DNA of 64,000 nt, from assembly GCF_018457165.1 (NCBI RefSeq), contig NZ_JAFMNX010000003.1:434001-498000 (forward strand), read 5' to 3'. This DNA is from Tianweitania aestuarii (GTDB lineage: Bacteria; Pseudomonadota; Alphaproteobacteria; Rhizobiales; Rhizobiaceae). The notes below the pieces were generated by a model, which was not told the DNA's origin, ran no database searches, and was given only the letters and a program-made list of their open reading frames with translations. The translations under genes and the position numbers were made by a program. Positions 8,049 to 17,631 of the stretch are shown in pieces (position 1 is the stretch's first letter; every line of letters begins with the position of its first letter).

Positions 8049-11000
8049 ATGACCAGCAGGCGATCTTATCTCGAGACTTTGAATTCCGGGCGGCAACGTC
8101 GCGGAACATCGTCTCTCGACGAGCTGACGCGCACGCTGGAAGCGCTGGAAACCCAGCTGGAGCGCCCTTCGCCCTTTGCCGATCTGCGCCGCCGCGAACC
8201 GCTCGAGACCGCGCGCCCGATCCTGCACACCGAGCGCCGCGCCGACCTGCGCTCCGAAGCGCCAACGCCCCTGCGCCCAGAACCACGCGCCGAATCAGCC
8301 TTCGACACCCGTTCCGATCTGGCCCGCGATGTTGGCCGCGACACGGGACGCGACCGGTCTGCCCCGCGCGCGGCCCTTCAATCCGTTGCCCGCGACCTCG
8401 AACGCTCGCGCCGGGAAGGCGACAGTGTGGCGGCCGTTGGCCAGATCGCGGCCGAGTTGCACGCGCTTCGCGAAGACATGCGCCAGCAGATGGCCGCTTC
8501 GCTCACGCGCGAATTCGATGCCTTGCGCAGCGACGTGCATCGCCTGGCGACCGAAGCCCAGCATGGCGGCTCCAGCGAAGCGCTTTTGGGTGAGGTCGAG
8601 CGCCTTTCGGGCGCAATCGCCGACCTGTCGCATCGCAGCGACGACAAGAACGTCTCGCTGCTGCGTCTCGAACTCGACCAGGTGAAGGGCTCGATCGGCG
8701 CTTTGGCGCGCGAAGACACGCTGCGCGCCGTCGGCGTGCGTTGGGATGCGTTCGATGACCGTATGTCGCGCTTCGAAGAGCGCGTTGCCGCCCAGTCGCC
8801 GCAGGTGCGCGACGATGCGGCGATCGACGCTTTGACCCACCGTCTCGAACAGATCGCCGCTGCCGTGGACGTCCTGCCGGAATCGCTGTCGCTGCGCACG
8901 CTGGAAGACAAGGTGCGCACGCTTGCCGGCGCGCTTGATCATTTTGCCCGCAAGCAGGACGCGCAAAGCGAGCAGACCTTCGACATGATCGCTGAGCGTC
9001 TCGATGAGATTTCGCGCGCGATCGCTGCATCGCTCACGCGCGGTTCGACCGCGTCCGCCATCGATCCCGCGCCGTTCCAGCGCATCGAAGCGCGCATGGC
9101 CTCGCTCGCCTCGCAGATCGAGGAACTGATCGAAGAGCGCCCGGCGCATGAGGTGCTCGGCCAGATCGCAGCGCTGTCGACCCGCGTGGACGAGCTTGCC
9201 GCCCGCTCAGCGCTTCCCGAAAAGGCGGTTGAACGCCTCGGCCAGCAGCTCGGCCAGATCGCCGAGCGGCTGGAACGCGAACCGGCAGCGCCCGATGTTT
9301 CCACCATCTTCGATGGCCTGGAACACCGCTTCGCCGTTCTGTCGGATGCGCTCGATCGCCGTCAGGCCGATTCGATGGAGCAGGGCAACAAGCTTCTGCG
9401 TGACATGGAAGGCCGGCTCGACACGATCGTTCAGCGCCTCGATACGCAGGCCGAAAAGCCGAGCGACCGCGGCGAGATCCTGTCGGTGATGGATGAGCGC
9501 TTTGCAGCGCTTGCCGCCCGGCTCGACGAGCGGGTCGCTTATGGTCCGGAAGCCGCGAGCATTCGCGAACTGGAACTGCGGCTGGGCGACATCGCCTCGC
9601 GCCTCGATACATCCGCGCGCCAGGTGTCCTCGATGGATGAAGCGGTGATCGGCCGCCTGGAAGCGCAGGTCGCGGAACTATCCGTACGCCTGTCCAATCC
9701 GCCGCGCGTTTTGCCCGAACTCGAAGATTTCGCGCCGCGCTTCGACCAGATCGAGCGCTCGCTTGCCGGCCAGCATGATGCGCTGATCGAAGCGGCCCGC
9801 AACGCTGCCGCCGACGCCGTGCGCGAACTGGCGGAACGTGAAAGCGACAGCGAGGCCGTTGCCGGTTTGTCAGGCGAACTGCGCTCGCTCGAAGCTTTGA
9901 CGCGCCAGTCCGACGAGCGCAATTCCAAGACCTTCGAGGCGATCCACGATACGCTGATCAAGATCGTCGATCGCCTCAGCATGATGGAGCAGGGCGAGCA
10001 CACACAGGCAGCCACCCAGGCCGTCGCGAACGCTGCCGCCCAGCCTGTCGCGAAGCCGGTTGTCGCCGATGCGCCCTCGATCGCGGCCGATGACGCGTTC
10101 GATCTCGACCCGTCCGATCTTTCCGTCGGCGAGGTCCCGTTCGGCCAGCGCGAGGCGCAAGCCAAGCCGGTCGATCAACGCGACGACCAGGATGAGGCGC
10201 CCGACACGGGGTCCAAGCTCGGCGGCTTCACGCGCGCTCTGCGCAACCGCAAGGACAAGCCGCAGCCGGACGCCGTTGAAAAGCCGGTTGTCGCCCTGCC
10301 GAAAGCGGAGGAACCGGAATTCCCCTCGCTCGATCAGCCGCTCGATCCGCGCATCGCCAACCAGCCGCTGGAACCCGGCAGCGGGGCTCCTGATCTCAAT
10401 GCCATCATGAAGCGGGTGCGCGACGAGCGCGGCATGACCGGCAACAATCAGGACGAGGCGGAAACCGCCAAGTCCGATTTCATTGCCGCCGCCCGCCGTG
10501 CCGCACAAGCCGCTGCAGCCGAAGCCGAAGGCCGGAAAACCGGCACGGATGCTGAAGACGCGTCCAGCCGCCGCAAGATCGGCCGCATCCTCGGACTTCG
10601 CCGCAAAACCGTGTTGATGGCCACCGCCGCGATGGTCGTGGGCGTCGGCGGTTTCCAGCTGAGCCGCGCGTTTCTGGCCGAAGAACCGCATTATTTCGCC
10701 TCCACCGAACCGGTTGGTGGCGAGAACGAAACCGCCCCGGCGCTCACTGCCGCCGCCCCCGCCCCCGCCGCGTCGGCCTCGTCTGCTGCGCCGGTCGGCA
10801 ATGTCGCCGCTGCGCCTGTCCAAAGCGAAACACCAACTCAGGCAGCACCCGAGCCTGTTCGCCAGGAGATGCCCACGGAACTGGCATCCGCTGCTCCGAC
10901 GGTTGAGCCGGTCGAACCGCCTGCTGCCACCGCTGTATCGGAACCAACGGAGCCAACGCCCGCTCTCGCTGCCGAAGCTCCGCAGAACAATGTGGATGAC

Positions 11001-11996
11001 CAGCCGCAGGAACCGGCGGCGTCCGAGCCAACTGAGCCTGCGCTCGCCACCGTCGCGTCGATAGACCCGGACAGCCCCGTTGGATCGGCCGTGGTGCGCT
11101 CCACCGTGGATGACATGGCGCCGACCCAGGTCGCGCTCGAAGCCGGCGCCGTGCCGATGAATGCAGGCCCGGTTGCCTTGCGCGAAGCCGCGCAGGCCGG
11201 TGACATCAAGGCCTTCTACGAGATCGGCACCCGTTACGCCGAAGGTCGCAATGGCGAGCCCGACATGAAGGCTGCCGCCGACTGGTATGTGCGTGCAGCC
11301 AATCGCGGCTTTGCGCCGGCGCAGTACCGCCTCGCCAATTTCTATGAAAAGGGCGTCGGCGTCGATCGCGACCTGTCCAAAGCCAAGGCGCTCTACGAAA
11401 AAAGCGCCGAACAGGGCAATGCCAGCGCCATGCACAACCTGGCCGTGTTGTATGCCATGGGTGCCGATGGCACGACCGACAACAAGGCGGCCGTGCGCTG
11501 GTTCACCGAAGCGGCCGAGCGCGGCATCAAGGACAGCCAGTTCAATCTGGGCATCCTGGCCGCCAAGGGTGTTGGCCTGAACCAGGACCTCGTTGCGTCC
11601 TACAAGTGGTTCGCGCTCGTGGCCAAGACGGGCGACAAGGATGCCGAAGCCAAGCGCGATGAAATCGCCCAGTCCTTAAAGCCGGAAGACCTCACCCGTG
11701 CTCGCGCCGACACCGACCTGTGGCGCGCCAAGCCGGTCGATCCCCAGACCAACGATGTCGCCATCCCGCCCGAATGGCAGGAAAGCAACGACATCACCGC
11801 CAGCATCGACATGAAGCAGGCCGTGCGCAACATCCAGCTCATCCTGAACAAGAACGGCTTCGATGCCGGTCGTCCGGACGGTTTGATGGGCGGCAAGACC
11901 AAGACCGCGATCATCGCCTTCCAAAAAGCCAACGGGCTGACGGCCGATGGCGAGGTCAACGAACCGCTGGTGCGCGCCCTTCTGGCCAAGAAATAA
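8049..11996 (+). CDS. PodJ-like polar localization protein (coiled coil, TM, Sel1 repeats, peptidoglycan-binding)
   Basis: A very large protein (1,315 aa). Its long cytoplasmic part is rich in Arg, Glu, Ala and Leu with many heptad-like helices such as LTRTLEALETQLER and RLEAQVAELSVRL. One membrane segment, VLMATAAMVVGVGGF, lies near residue 855. A Pro/Ala/Glu-rich periplasmic linker follows, then Sel1-type repeats around residues 1050-1200 (APAQYRLANFYEKGVGVDRD, SAMHNLAVLYAMGADG, SQFNLGILAAKGVG). The end is a PG_binding_1 domain (IQLILNKNGFDAGRPDGLMG). This order matches PodJ/PodJL polarity factors of Caulobacter and rhizobia, which organise the cell pole. The ATG at 8049 is a compromise; 8031 and 7998 are in-frame alternatives and none has a strong ribosome site. 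A strong terminator follows. Confidence 0.85.
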   Translation: MTSRRSYLETLNSGRQRRGTSSLDELTRTLEALETQLERPSPFADLRRREPLETARPILHTERRADLRSEAPTPLRPEPRAESAFDTRSDLARDVGRDTGRDRSAPRAALQSVARDLERSRREGDSVAAVGQIAAELHALREDMRQQMAASLTREFDALRSDVHRLATEAQHGGSSEALLGEVERLSGAIADLSHRSDDKNVSLLRLELDQVKGSIGALAREDTLRAVGVRWDAFDDRMSRFEERVAAQSPQVRDDAAIDALTHRLEQIAAAVDVLPESLSLRTLEDKVRTLAGALDHFARKQDAQSEQTFDMIAERLDEISRAIAASLTRGSTASAIDPAPFQRIEARMASLASQIEELIEERPAHEVLGQIAALSTRVDELAARSALPEKAVERLGQQLGQIAERLEREPAAPDVSTIFDGLEHRFAVLSDALDRRQADSMEQGNKLLRDMEGRLDTIVQRLDTQAEKPSDRGEILSVMDERFAALAARLDERVAYGPEAASIRELELRLGDIASRLDTSARQVSSMDEAVIGRLEAQVAELSVRLSNPPRVLPELEDFAPRFDQIERSLAGQHDALIEAARNAAADAVRELAERESDSEAVAGLSGELRSLEALTRQSDERNSKTFEAIHDTLIKIVDRLSMMEQGEHTQAATQAVANAAAQPVAKPVVADAPSIAADDAFDLDPSDLSVGEVPFGQREAQAKPVDQRDDQDEAPDTGSKLGGFTRALRNRKDKPQPDAVEKPVVALPKAEEPEFPSLDQPLDPRIANQPLEPGSGAPDLNAIMKRVRDERGMTGNNQDEAETAKSDFIAAARRAAQAAAAEAEGRKTGTDAEDASSRRKIGRILGLRRKTVLMATAAMVVGVGGFQLSRAFLAEEPHYFASTEPVGGENETAPALTAAAPAPAASASSAAPVGNVAAAPVQSETPTQAAPEPVRQEMPTELASAAPTVEPVEPPAATAVSEPTEPTPALAAEAPQNNVDDQPQEPAASEPTEPALATVASIDPDSPVGSAVVRSTVDDMAPTQVALEAGAVPMNAGPVALREAAQAGDIKAFYEIGTRYAEGRNGEPDMKAAADWYVRAANRGFAPAQYRLANFYEKGVGVDRDLSKAKALYEKSAEQGNASAMHNLAVLYAMGADGTTDNKAAVRWFTEAAERGIKDSQFNLGILAAKGVGLNQDLVASYKWFALVAKTGDKDAEAKRDEIAQSLKPEDLTRARADTDLWRAKPVDPQTNDVAIPPEWQESNDITASIDMKQAVRNIQLILNKNGFDAGRPDGLMGGKTKTAIIAFQKANGLTADGEVNEPLVRALLAKK

Positions 11997-12083
11997 CGGC
12001 GGTTCGGCGTCTGATTGGACAATCACGTCGCAAGGCGGACATCTTGCCTTGCATTCTCCATGGTATTCGCGTTGAACGAACCT

Positions 12084-12116
12084 GCGGTCCCGCTTTGCCG
12101 GGACCGCTTCTATTTT
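12084..12116 (+). terminator. Intrinsic terminator after the podJ-like gene
   Basis: GCGGTCCCG (12084-12092) pairs perfectly with CGGGACCGC (12099-12107) around a 6-nt loop and is followed by TTCTATTTT. This is a 9-bp GC-rich stem with a T-rich tail, 88 nt after the stop codon. Confidence 0.85.
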
Positions 12117-12143
12117 AACGGATAAGAAGCTGAGTGTGACGGG

Positions 12144-13064
12144 GTGAACATCTATCTCCCCATAGCCGAAATGTCAGTCAACGGGCTCGTTGTGCTGATC
12201 ATGGGTGCTGCCGTCGGATTTCTATCCGGATTGTTCGGTGTGGGCGGCGGCTTTCTCATCACGCCGCTGCTGATTTTCTACAACATTCCGCCTGCCATCG
12301 CCGTGGCGACCGGCGCCAATCAGGTCATCGCCTCGTCCATGTCGGGCGCGCTGGCGCATTTCCGACGACGCACGCTCGACTTCAAGCTGGGCTTCGTTCT
12401 GCTTGGCGGCGGTATTTTCGGCTCGAGTATCGGCATCGTCGTGTTCGCCTGGCTGCGCGCGCTCGGCCAGCTCGACCTCTTCATTTCGCTGCTTTACGTG
12501 GTGTTTCTGGGCTCCGTCGGCGGCTTGATGCTGGTGGAAAGCGTCAACACGCTGCGCAAATCGCGCTCAGGCGCGGTGTCGCTCAAGAAAGCCGGCCAGC
12601 ATCACTGGATCCACAAGCTGCCGCTGAAGATGCGGTTTCGCACCTCCAAGCTGTTTGTCAGCGTCATTCCCGTGATTGCACTGGGTGCCGGCATCGGCTT
12701 TCTGGCGGCCATCATGGGCGTGGGCGGCGGTTTTATCATGGTGCCGGCCCTGATCTACCTTCTCAAGGTGCCGACCAATGTGGTTGTCGGCACCTCGCTG
12801 TTCCAGATCATCTTCACGGCCGCCTTCACCACGATCGTTCATGCCGCGACCAACCAGACCGTGGATGTGGTTCTGGCCTTTCTCCTGATGATCGGCGGCG
12901 TCGCCGGCGCGCAATATGGTGCAAAGGCCGGCCAGAAGCTGCGCGGCGAACAGCTACGCCTTTTGCTCGCGCTGATGGTTGTGGCGGTTGCCTTGCGGCT
13001 TGCCTTCGATCTCTTCGTGCAACCGGCGGATCTGTATTCGCTCGGGCCGCTCGGGGAGTTCTGA
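12144..13064 (+). CDS. TSUP-family membrane exporter (TauE/SafE-type)
   Basis: A 306-residue integral membrane protein of the sulfite exporter TauE/SafE family. It has the two characteristic repeats, each with a glycine-rich signature: GFLSGLFGVGGGFLITPLL near residue 28 and GFLAAIMGVGGGFIMVPALI near residue 187. About eight hydrophobic segments are visible. Members export sulfur oxyanions or organic acids; the substrate cannot be told here. Translation most likely begins at GTG 12144 (MNIYLPIAEMSVN), with ATG 12171 as alternative. It is followed after 3 nt by an Alph_Pro_TM gene, a conserved pairing in alphaproteobacteria. Confidence 0.88.
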   Translation: MNIYLPIAEMSVNGLVVLIMGAAVGFLSGLFGVGGGFLITPLLIFYNIPPAIAVATGANQVIASSMSGALAHFRRRTLDFKLGFVLLGGGIFGSSIGIVVFAWLRALGQLDLFISLLYVVFLGSVGGLMLVESVNTLRKSRSGAVSLKKAGQHHWIHKLPLKMRFRTSKLFVSVIPVIALGAGIGFLAAIMGVGGGFIMVPALIYLLKVPTNVVVGTSLFQIIFTAAFTTIVHAATNQTVDVVLAFLLMIGGVAGAQYGAKAGQKLRGEQLRLLLALMVVAVALRLAFDLFVQPADLYSLGPLGEF

Positions 13065-13067
13065 GCG

Positions 13068-13988
13068 ATGAAGCGCGCTTTTTCCGCTGTTCTGATCCTC
13101 CTGGCGCTGCTGGCACCCGCGCATGCGCAGACGGAGCCGACGCCAGCGCCGGACGCGGCGCAGCCCCAGCCACAGCCCGAAGCGGCCCCTCAGCCGGAAG
13201 CCGCACCAGCCGCACCAGCCGCGCCGCAGCCGGAGGCGCCGCCACCTGCACCGCAACTCGAACAAGGGCCGCCGCAATATAACGAGTCGATCCAGATCGG
13301 CTTGTCGACCGACCGCATCACCATCACCACGGACTTTTCCGGCACGGATCTGACCATCTTCGGCGCCCTGAACGATGTGGATCCGCAGCTTGCGCGGCAA
13401 AACCGCTATGATGTCATCGTGGTGCTGGAAGGTCCGGCGCGCCCCGTTGTGGTGCGCCGCAAGGATCGCGTCGTCGGCATGTGGATCAACACGCAGTCCG
13501 AAACCTTTCTGAACGTGCCGATTTCCTATTCCGTGTCCACCACGCGGCCGTTTCAGGACATGGCGCAGCCCGCCACCTACAAGCGCCTGTCGCTGGGTGC
13601 GGACTACATGTATCTGCAGCCGCGCAACCGTGACGACGAGCCGGCCACGATCGAGGAATTCACCGCAGCGCTTCGCGAGCGCAAGCAGGTGACCGGGCTT
13701 TATTCAGAGCTCACCGGCGGCGTGCAGTTCCTGTCGCCCAACCTGTTTCGCGCCACGCTGGAGCTTGCGCCCAACGTGCCGATCGGCACGCATCGCGCCC
13801 GTGCGTTTTTGTTCAAGAACGGCCAGTTCATCCGCGAAACATCGGCGCAGCTGGCGATCCAGAAATCCGGCGTGGAACAGTCGATCTTCAAGGCAGCCCA
13901 CGAATACAGCCTGTTTTACGGCATCTTCGCCGTCGCGCTCGCGATCATCACGGGCTGGCTCGGCCGCATCATCTTCAGCCGCGACTGA
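13068..13988 (+). CDS. Alph_Pro_TM (TIGR02186-type) predicted membrane-anchored protein
   Basis: A 306-residue protein with an N-terminal signal sequence (FSAVLILLALLAPAHAQ), a Pro/Ala/Gln-rich linker (about residues 20-70), a conserved extracytoplasmic beta-rich domain beginning NESIQIGLSTDRITI, and one C-terminal membrane helix (LFYGIFAVALAIITGWLG). This arrangement fits the alphaproteobacterial Alph_Pro_TM family of unknown function. It starts 3 nt after the TSUP exporter and is surely in one operon with it, so it may be a periplasmic partner of that transporter. The biochemical role is unknown. Confidence 0.85.
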   Translation: MKRAFSAVLILLALLAPAHAQTEPTPAPDAAQPQPQPEAAPQPEAAPAAPAAPQPEAPPPAPQLEQGPPQYNESIQIGLSTDRITITTDFSGTDLTIFGALNDVDPQLARQNRYDVIVVLEGPARPVVVRRKDRVVGMWINTQSETFLNVPISYSVSTTRPFQDMAQPATYKRLSLGADYMYLQPRNRDDEPATIEEFTAALRERKQVTGLYSELTGGVQFLSPNLFRATLELAPNVPIGTHRARAFLFKNGQFIRETSAQLAIQKSGVEQSIFKAAHEYSLFYGIFAVALAIITGWLGRIIFSRD

Positions 13989-14004
13989 AGACCCATTTGG
14001 GTCT
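13989..14004. terminator. Possible hairpin between convergent genes
   Basis: AGACCCA (13989-13995) and TGGGTCT (13998-14004) form a perfect 7-bp inverted repeat just after the stop of the Alph_Pro_TM gene, between convergent transcription units. It has no T-run, so terminator function is uncertain. Confidence 0.35.
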
Positions 14005-14040
14005 CGGCTTAAGGTGCGTTCGCGGCTGGTCGTCGGCCGC

Positions 14041-14769
14041 TCAGCCTGGATGGAGATTGCCGGTGGCCACCGCGTAAACGCGCTCTTCGCCCAGCATATA
14101 GGCGCGGAAATCGCTCCAGTCGAACAGGTTGCGATAAGCGCGGTCGAGCACGTTGAGCGTGCCGGTAAACGCGCCGAAGGCCGGCATCACCAGCCGGCGT
14201 CCGTCGCTGGCAAAGCAGCGGCGGCGCACGGAGCGGCCGCGCTGCACGATGCGCGCGCCGGGATGCAGATGCCCGGCAATCTCGCCAGCGATTGAAACAA
14301 GCGTCGGCTCGTGCCGGAAGGTCAAACCGGCAAGGGCAAGGTCCGTCACCGTTTCGCCTTCTACGCCCTGCGGCGCGTCGGGATCGTGATTGCCGGTGAT
14401 CCAGTACCAGTCGCGGCCCTTTTGCAGGGCGGCCAGCGTTTCGCGGAACGGTTCGGGCATGCGCGCCGCACCCCCGCCGTCATGGAAACTGTCGCCGAGG
14501 CTGATCACCATGCGCGGATCATGCTGTTCCACGGTTTGCTTCAGCCGCGCCAGCGTCGCCGCCGTATCATAGGGCGGCAAAAACGAGCCGCGCCGCGCAA
14601 AGGCCGAGCCCTTTTCCAGATGCAGGTCGGACACGACGAGCAGCGACAGGTCTTCGAACCACAGCGCGCCGGATCGGTCGCACACGACCTCACGGCCCGC
14701 GATCCGTATCCGTCCCCGCATCGCTGCGGGGTTCGGTGTTGCTGCTCTTGTTAGGCTGGTTCGTTCCAT
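14041..14769 (-). CDS. pdeM: Ligase-associated DNA damage response metallophosphoesterase PdeM
   Basis: A 242-residue calcineurin-like metallophosphoesterase of the ligase-associated PdeM family, an Mn-dependent nuclease/phosphoesterase found with Lhr-type helicase, exonuclease and DNA ligase genes. Metal-binding motifs are in order: VVSDLHLEKG, ISLGDSFHDG, WITGNHDPD and IAGHLHPGA. The start at 14769 overlaps the 3' end of the helicase gene by 19 nt, so the two are translationally linked. The N-terminal 16 residues are weakly conserved-looking and the start could be a little later. The partner genes are about 4 kb away on the other strand. Confidence 0.92.
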   Translation of the reverse strand: MERTSLTRAATPNPAAMRGRIRIAGREVVCDRSGALWFEDLSLLVVSDLHLEKGSAFARRGSFLPPYDTAATLARLKQTVEQHDPRMVISLGDSFHDGGGAARMPEPFRETLAALQKGRDWYWITGNHDPDAPQGVEGETVTDLALAGLTFRHEPTLVSIAGEIAGHLHPGARIVQRGRSVRRRCFASDGRRLVMPAFGAFTGTLNVLDRAYRNLFDWSDFRAYMLGEERVYAVATGNLHPG

Positions 14770-17294
14770 TCCGGACCCATCGCATCCCCGATGAGGTCGC
14801 CTTCGGCCTCCGCGAGCAGCGTTTCGCTAGCCTCGCCATGAACCCGTTCCCGACCGATCTCCATCATGACCGGCACCGCGAGCGGCGAGATTTGTTTGAG
14901 GTCTTTATGCATGATTCGTCCGCGGATGCGCGACAGCATTTCGCCCAAACGCCGGATGTCGAGCAGTCCCGCAGCGGCATCCTGACGGGTCGCCTGCAGG
15001 AGGATGTGGTCAAGCTCGTGGCTTCGCAGCACATCATAGATCAGATCGGCCGAGATCGTGACCTGCCGGCCGGTCTTTTCCTGCCCCGGATGCCGCTTCT
15101 CGATCAGCCCCGAAACAAGGGCGCAGTTCCGGAAGGTGCGTTTGAGGAGGTAAGACGATGCCAGCCAGTCCTCGAGATCGTCGCCCAGCATGTCCTCGTC
15201 GAACAATTCGCTAAGCCGCGGCTTTCCCTTCTTGAACGCCGCGCCGAGATCATCGAACGCCCAGATCGCAAGCGAGTAATCCGTCGCCACGAAGCCGAGC
15301 GGGCGCAGCTTAGAGCGTTCCAGCCGCTTGGTCAGCAACATGCCGAGCGTTTGATGCGCCAGCCGCCCTTCAAAGGGATAGGCCACCATGTAGAAGCGGT
15401 TGCCGCGCGGGAAGGTTTCCACCAGCAGGTCTTCCGGATGCGGCAGAACGGATTTGTCGGCCTGGATGCGCAGCCAGTCCGACACCTGATCGGGCAGGGC
15501 CTTCCAGCGTTCGGGATCGGCGATCATGGAGCGCACGACATCGGCCAGATAGGTCGTCAGCGGAAACTTGGAGCCGCCCCAATAAGGCACCTTGGCTTCG
15601 GCATCCGGCGCGTTCGACACGAAGCATTCATTGTCGCGAATGCCCTCGAAGCGCAGAACCTTGCCGGCAAACAGGAACGTGTCGCCTTGGGTCAGGGTTT
15701 CGAGGAAATATTCCTCGATCTTGCCGAGCGTCATGCCGCCGCGCGACGCCGTTCCCCGGCCCTTGCCGACATAACGAATGTTGAGCGATGGCGCTTCGAT
15801 GATCGTGCCGACATTCAGCCGGTACTGCTGCGCAAAGCGCGGATGGCTGATGCGCCACAGCCCTTCCTTGGTCTTCCTGATCTTGGCGTAGCGTTCGTAA
15901 GAGCGCAGCGCGTAACCGCCGGTCGCCACGAAATCGATGATCCGATCGAAAGTCGGGCGCTCAAGATGGGCGTAAGGGGCGGCGGTGCGGATCTCGTCGA
16001 ACAGCTGGTCGGGATCGAACGGCGCGCCGCAGGCCGAGCCCAGCACATGCTGCGCCAGAACATCGAGCGCGCCATCGATCAAGGGCGGCGTATCCTGCGC
16101 GCCGAGATAGTTGGCCTCCAGTGCTGCTTCGCATTCCAGCACCTCGAAGCGATTGGCCGGAATGAGGATCGCCTTTGAGGGCTCGTCCATGCGGTGATTG
16201 GAACGCCCGATGCGCTGCGCCAAACGGCTGGCACCCTTCGGCGCGCCGACATGCACGACAAGGTCCACGTCGCCCCAGTCGATGCCGAGATCGAGTGTCG
16301 ATGTCGCAACGATCGCCCGCAGCGCATTCGTTTCCATGGCCTTTTCGACCCGCCGCCGCTGACTGGCATCGAGCGATCCGTGATGCAGCGCGATCGGCAG
16401 CGTGTCTTCGTTGACGCGCCACAGTTCTGAAAACAGCATCTCGGCCTGGGAGCGCGTGTTGACGAAAAGGAGCGTCGTCTTGTGCTCCTTGATCGCCTGA
16501 TAGATCTCGGGGATCGCGTAGCGGCTGGTATGACCGGCCCAGGGTACGCGCTCCTCGGATTCCAGGATCGAGATATCCGGCTTCGCCCCGCCATCCACGG
16601 TGATGAGGTCCGACAGGGCGCCGGGCTCTCCCTGGCTGACCAGCCAGCGCCGGAGTTCGTCCGGTTCCGCCACCGTGGCCGACAGCCCGATTACCTGAAG
16701 CTCGGGCCGAAACCGCCGCAGCCGCGCCAGTCCCAGCGACAGAAGATGGCCGCGCTTGGAGGTCACCAGCGAATGCAGTTCGTCGAGCACGATGTAGCGC
16801 AGATCGGCAAAGAAACGATCGGCATCCGACGAGGCGATCAACAGCGCCAGCTGCTCAGGCGTGGTCAGGAGAATGTCGGGCGGCACCAGCTTCTGGCGCT
16901 GCCGCTTGGAGGCCGGCGTATCGCCGGTGCGGTTTTCCAGCGTGACCTTGAGGCCGATCTCGTTGACCGGCTTGGTCAGGTTGCGCTCGATATCCACCGC
17001 AAGCGCCTTCAAGGGGCTGATATAGAGCGTATGTACGCCGCGCCCCGGCTCGCCCGGCTTCTTCTTCGGCCGTTCCGCCAGATCGGTCAGGCTCGGCAGA
17101 AACCCCGCCAGCGTCTTGCCGGCACCCGTCGGCGCAATCAGCAGAACCGACTTGCCCGCCTGCGCCCGCCCCAGCAGCTCCATCTGGTGCGCCCGCGGCG
17201 CCCACCCCTTCTTGCCGAACCATTGAAGAAACGGTTCGGGCAGCCGGGCCGGCAGGGTGGTTTCAGGAAGGGGAGCGAGAATGGGCTTTGTCAC
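14751..17294 (-). CDS. Ligase-associated DEXH-box DNA helicase (Lhr-Core type)
   Basis: An 847-residue superfamily 2 helicase of the Lhr-Core type from the ligase-associated repair cluster; relatives are ATP-dependent 3'-5' DNA translocases. Motif I is LLIAPTGAGKTLAGF (residues 52-66), motif II is VLDELHSL, motif III is LSATVAEP, and motifs V-VI are TLDLGIDWGDV and RLAQRIGRSNHR. The long C-terminal region matches the Lhr winged-helix and core extension in size. The start is GTG at 17294. It lies 58 nt downstream of the BrnA antitoxin gene. Confidence 0.92.
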   Translation of the reverse strand: MTKPILAPLPETTLPARLPEPFLQWFGKKGWAPRAHQMELLGRAQAGKSVLLIAPTGAGKTLAGFLPSLTDLAERPKKKPGEPGRGVHTLYISPLKALAVDIERNLTKPVNEIGLKVTLENRTGDTPASKRQRQKLVPPDILLTTPEQLALLIASSDADRFFADLRYIVLDELHSLVTSKRGHLLSLGLARLRRFRPELQVIGLSATVAEPDELRRWLVSQGEPGALSDLITVDGGAKPDISILESEERVPWAGHTSRYAIPEIYQAIKEHKTTLLFVNTRSQAEMLFSELWRVNEDTLPIALHHGSLDASQRRRVEKAMETNALRAIVATSTLDLGIDWGDVDLVVHVGAPKGASRLAQRIGRSNHRMDEPSKAILIPANRFEVLECEAALEANYLGAQDTPPLIDGALDVLAQHVLGSACGAPFDPDQLFDEIRTAAPYAHLERPTFDRIIDFVATGGYALRSYERYAKIRKTKEGLWRISHPRFAQQYRLNVGTIIEAPSLNIRYVGKGRGTASRGGMTLGKIEEYFLETLTQGDTFLFAGKVLRFEGIRDNECFVSNAPDAEAKVPYWGGSKFPLTTYLADVVRSMIADPERWKALPDQVSDWLRIQADKSVLPHPEDLLVETFPRGNRFYMVAYPFEGRLAHQTLGMLLTKRLERSKLRPLGFVATDYSLAIWAFDDLGAAFKKGKPRLSELFDEDMLGDDLEDWLASSYLLKRTFRNCALVSGLIEKRHPGQEKTGRQVTISADLIYDVLRSHELDHILLQATRQDAAAGLLDIRRLGEMLSRIRGRIMHKDLKQISPLAVPVMMEIGRERVHGEASETLLAEAEGDLIGDAMGPEWNEPA

Positions 17295-17352
17295 CGCCTA
17301 GAGATAGGGCGTCCGGAAGCAGCGCGCCATTCAAGAGATGACAAGTTGCGGA

Positions 17353-17631
17353 TCAGGCTTTGCTCTGGGCCTTGGCATAGGCCTTCAGGACATTCTGCAT
17401 CTTGGTCACATGACCTTTGCCGTCGGCTTCCGCATAGAAGAAATCGAAGACTTCCTGGTCGAGCCGCAGATGTACGGACTTCGATGGAGGGTGCACGATC
17501 TTTGCGTTTGCCCAGAATTCCGGCCCGAGGTCTTCGCCTTCTGGCGCATCGGGCGAGTGATAGAGTTCACCGGCCTTCCTCATCCTGGTCAGCTCTGCCA
17601 GGGAAGCACGCTTGATATTTTCTTCGGGCAT
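17353..17631 (-). CDS. brnA: BrnA-family antitoxin
   Basis: A 92-residue antitoxin. The C-terminal half (VHLRLDQEVFDFFYAEA, then KMQNVLKAYAKAQ) is the ribbon-helix-helix DNA-binding domain typical of BrnA. The N-terminal half (LGPEFWANAKIV) would wrap the toxin. The ATG at 17631 lies inside brnT and has a strong GGAGG-type site (17636-17646), so translation is coupled to the toxin with a 65-nt overlap. The toxin-then-antitoxin order is normal for brnTA. BrnA should neutralise BrnT and repress the operon at the palindrome near 17886-17908. Confidence 0.9.
   Translation of the reverse strand: MPEENIKRASLAELTRMRKAGELYHSPDAPEGEDLGPEFWANAKIVHPPSKSVHLRLDQEVFDFFYAEADGKGHVTKMQNVLKAYAKAQSKA

Noticed and set aside
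9870-11435. 521-aa minus-strand ORF opposite the podJ-like gene
   Set aside because: It is a shadow frame produced by high GC and codon bias; the sense protein has clear domains.
14736-16178. 480-aa plus-strand ORF opposite the helicase
   Set aside because: It is a shadow of the helicase gene; no domain is recognisable.
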